From CBDCDJ01 sp965215355 (GTDB lineage Bacteria; Deinococcota; Deinococci; Deinococcales; Trueperaceae), in NCBI GenBank assembly GCA_965215355.1, contig CBDCDJ010000007.1, forward strand, positions 1,860,001 to 1,924,000: a DNA stretch of 64,000 bases, written 5' to 3'. The position numbers and the translations under genes were made by a program. Below are positions 61,683-64,000 of this stretch, in pieces. The first letter of the stretch is position 1; each line of letters starts with the position of its first letter. Under the pieces are notes generated by a model. The model saw only the letters and a program-made list of their open reading frames with translations. It made no database searches and was not told the DNA's origin.

Positions 61683-63389
61683 ATCGAAAAAGTCCACGGT
61701 AAACTCAACGGCCTCAAGAAAAGCCAGGTCAAGAGCCTCAGCAACCTCTACCGACGTAAAGTTCCGCCCGACATGCCCGCCACCGCCGACTTGGTAAGGG
61801 CGCTGGGCGAACTGAGCTTGGAAATCAACTCTCCCGTTTCGGTTTTGATAGACCGCCGGGGCCGCGTCACGACGGTCGCCGTCGGCGACGCCGCCGACAC
61901 GCCGCTGCCACCCCTCTACGGCGAGGCCGAGTCGCGGCTGTACGGGCTGCGCCTGGTCCACACCCACCTCAAAAAAGGGGGGCTCTCGAGCGGCGACCTG
62001 TCCAAACTGTTTTTAAACCGACTCGACGCCGTGATTGCCGTCGACCTGTTCGAGAACGAGCGCGGCAGCGTGGTGTTGGAGGACGCGCACCTGGCGATGG
62101 TCGCGCCGGTGAGCGCGCAAGAAGAAGACTGGATCGTCGAGGCACCGATGAGCATGGCCGCCCTGGAAAACGTGCCGATGCTCGAGCGCGTCCGCGCACT
62201 CGAAGAAGAGTTGGTGCGCAACGCCAGCGCGCGTGAGGTCAAGCGCAGCAGCAGCGAACGCGCCGTGCTCATCGGGCTGGACACCGGTCAGGGCGCGCTG
62301 GAGGCCGAGTCGCGGCTGGACGAGTTGGCCGAACTCGCTAGAACCGCCGGGGCGACGGTCGTCTTTAAAAGCCGTCAGCAGCGCCCCAGCCCCGACCCGC
62401 GCACCTTGATAGGCCGCGGCAAGTTGCAAGAACTCGTCTCCAAAGCTTACCACGAGGACGCCGACCTGCTGATCTTCGACCGCGAACTCAACCCGGCGCA
62501 GGCGCGCGAAATCGAGGCCGAAACGAAGCTCAAAACCGTCGACCGCACCCAGCTCATTTTAGACATTTTCGCGCAGAACGCGCGCGGGCGCGAGGCCAAG
62601 GTGCAGGTCGAGCTGGCGCAACTGCACTACCAGTTGCCGCGCTTGGCCGGACGCGGCGCGGCGTTGAGCCGTTTGGGCGGCGGCATAGGCACCCGCGGCC
62701 CCGGCGAGACGAAGTTGGAACTCGACCGCCGCCGCATCCGCGAACGCCTGACCGCACTCGAAAAAGAGGTCGACGAGATAAGCGCGCGCCGCGCCGAGAC
62801 GCGCAAGACGCGCACGCTCTCGAGCACGCCGGTCATCGCCCTGGTCGGCTACACGAACGCGGGCAAGTCGACCTTGTTCAACGCGCTCGCCAAGGCCGAC
62901 GCGACGAGCGCGAACAAACTCTTCGCCACGCTGCGCCCGACGACGCGTGAGGGCTGGCTGCCCGCGCTGGGGCAGTGGGGCGAAAAAGTGCTCTACACCG
63001 ACACGGTCGGCTTTATCCGCGACCTGCCCGACGAACTCGTCAACGCCTTTCGGGCCACGCTGGAAGAACTCCACGACGCCGACCTGCTGCTGCACGTCGT
63101 CGACGGGGCCACACCCGGCGCGCCCGACCGAGTGGACGCGGTCGGGCGCATCCTGGACGACCTCGACCTGAAAGTCGAGCGCCTGGTCGTCATCAACAAG
63201 GCCGACGTCGCGCACGAAACGGTGCTGGCGGGCTTGGCGGAGCGTTACGGCGCGTTGGGCGTGTCGGCGCTGAGCGGTGAGGGCTTGGACGGCCTCAAGG
63301 CGCTGCTCGCGAAACGGCTCGAGGGGCCGGACCACGTCCCACTGCCGAGCGACCCCGCTGCAGTCTACGGAGCGGCCTCGCACGACTGA
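61683..63389 (+). CDS. hflX: GTPase HflX, probable AUC start codon
   Basis: Ribosome-associated GTPase that splits stalled ribosomes. 568 aa from ATC 61683, or 538 aa from ATG 61773. The 30 codons before the ATG encode the conserved HflX start (EKVHGKLNGLKKSQVKSL, NLYRRKVPPD). A stop lies in frame at 61662 and AAGGAG (61669-61674) sits eight bases before ATC, so ATC is the only start that gives a family-complete protein. Then come the HflX N-domain (GGGIGTRGPGETKLELDRR), the G domain with GYTNAGKST, DTVGF and NKAD, and a short C-terminus. Confidence 0.88.
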   Translation: MEKVHGKLNGLKKSQVKSLSNLYRRKVPPDMPATADLVRALGELSLEINSPVSVLIDRRGRVTTVAVGDAADTPLPPLYGEAESRLYGLRLVHTHLKKGGLSSGDLSKLFLNRLDAVIAVDLFENERGSVVLEDAHLAMVAPVSAQEEDWIVEAPMSMAALENVPMLERVRALEEELVRNASAREVKRSSSERAVLIGLDTGQGALEAESRLDELAELARTAGATVVFKSRQQRPSPDPRTLIGRGKLQELVSKAYHEDADLLIFDRELNPAQAREIEAETKLKTVDRTQLILDIFAQNARGREAKVQVELAQLHYQLPRLAGRGAALSRLGGGIGTRGPGETKLELDRRRIRERLTALEKEVDEISARRAETRKTRTLSSTPVIALVGYTNAGKSTLFNALAKADATSANKLFATLRPTTREGWLPALGQWGEKVLYTDTVGFIRDLPDELVNAFRATLEELHDADLLLHVVDGATPGAPDRVDAVGRILDDLDLKVERLVVINKADVAHETVLAGLAERYGALGVSALSGEGLDGLKALLAKRLEGPDHVPLPSDPAAVYGAASHD

Positions 63390-63579
63390 AGCAGAGTCGA
63401 CCGTTACACTGAGTCGACGGCATCCTTTGTCGTTCAGGGAGCGCGGCGTAGTGAAAGAAGCTCATTTTTACCGTGCCGCCGAGAGCTTTTTTCGCTTACG
63501 AACAGAACGACAGACGGAGTTGTAACCGACCTCTACAAAGGTTTTCTAAAGCCCACGAAACCGAAGACTCGAGGACGGT

Positions 63580-64000
63580 ATGCTTACACCTGTGCTGACC
63601 GACCGCAAACTCAAACACGTCGACGTGTGCCTGCATTACCCGGTCGAGTACAGCACGCGCACCACGGGCCTCGAGCGCTTCGACCTGCCCTATCAGGCTT
63701 TACCCGAGAGCGACCTGCGCGGTGTCGATACGAGCACCACCTTTTTAGGGAAACGCTTAAGCGCCCCGATACTCATCGGCGCGATGACCGGCGGGGCGGA
63801 ACTGTCCGGCACCATCAACCGCCACCTCGCGACGGCCGCCGAGGCGCTGGGCGTGGGCCTGATGCTGGGTTCGCAGCGCGTGATGCTCGAGCACCCCGAG
63901 GCCGCCGCCTCTTTCAAAGTGCGGCCCTACGCCCCGACCGCGCTGCTCATCGGCAACTTGGGCGTGGCGCAACTGAACAAAGGCTACGGGGCGGGTGAAC
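63580..64000 (+). CDS. fni: Type 2 isopentenyl-diphosphate delta-isomerase, cut by the window edge
   Basis: FMN/NADPH-dependent isomerase of IPP and DMAPP in isoprenoid synthesis. 140 codons seen from ATG 63580 (GAGGACGGT upstream). DRKLKHVDVCLH is a variant of the family start, APILIGAMTGG and LMLGSQRVMLEHPEAAASF are diagnostic of type 2. Stop outside the window. Confidence 0.9.
   Translation, partial: MLTPVLTDRKLKHVDVCLHYPVEYSTRTTGLERFDLPYQALPESDLRGVDTSTTFLGKRLSAPILIGAMTGGAELSGTINRHLATAAEALGVGLMLGSQRVMLEHPEAAASFKVRPYAPTALLIGNLGVAQLNKGYGAGE

Overview
The window is about 61-62% G+C and reads as chromosomal DNA of a member of the Deinococcota, perhaps the Trueperales side of the phylum. This is inferred from remembered family features, not from a search. 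The ClpP resembles deinococcal ClpP, proline catabolism is split into Thermus-sized separate enzymes (308 and 515 aa), glutamine synthetase is of the non-adenylylated GSI-alpha kind, and the IPP isomerase is type 2.

Layout. 1-2.7 kb: a leftward, translationally coupled operon (D-cysteine desulfhydrase-like enzyme, Asp/Glu racemase, 2-hydroxyacid dehydrogenase). 2.7-6.2 kb: a TPR regulator with a C-terminal winged helix, divergent from a tiny secreted-peptide gene, a 25-codon micro-ORF and an HD-GYP c-di-GMP phosphodiesterase. This is the best candidate for an undescribed system. 6.3-7.6 kb: macro-domain protein and Mn superoxide dismutase. 7.8-10.1 kb: accessory patch with a PIN toxin-antitoxin pair between two 98-bp repeats, and an AT-rich hypothetical gene. 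10.1-15.7 kb: branched-chain amino-acid ABC importer (livJHMGF). 15.9-20.1 kb: proline dehydrogenase, P5C dehydrogenase and glnA. 20.3-24.1 kb: peptide-type ABC importer without ATPase genes. 24.2-25.4 kb: a HicA-HicB single-chain fusion, then an intact antitoxin with a broken HicA. 25.5-27.2 kb: three tandem type IV pilin-like genes, each behind the same 11-bp-period direct repeat. 27.2-35.7 kb: a leftward seven-gene surface-polysaccharide operon (flippase, methyltransferase, three GT2 enzymes, WbaP-like transferase, Wzy_C protein).

36.1-48.6 kb: a 12.4-kb element integrated in the 3' end of tRNA-Arg(TCT), bounded by 46-bp att repeats. It carries a tyrosine integrase, a repressor-like gene with a palindromic operator, an excisionase-like protein, a primase/helicase-like replication protein, iteron-like repeats, a single-chain restriction-modification enzyme, an ASCH protein and small cargo genes. 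I see no capsid or conjugation genes. 48.5-48.9 kb: leftward tRNA-Pro, tRNA-Gly and tRNA-Arg.

49-64 kb: housekeeping and stress genes: trigger factor, ClpP and ClpX; a GH13 alpha-glucan enzyme; two LEA-like/DUF3618-like proteins; a YihY/BrkB membrane protein; a NarL-type response regulator; thiolase; two exported hypotheticals; HflX, apparently starting at an AUC codon; and the start of type 2 IPP isomerase. Across the whole window, including the integrated element, CTCGAG is strongly over-represented in all reading frames and between genes.
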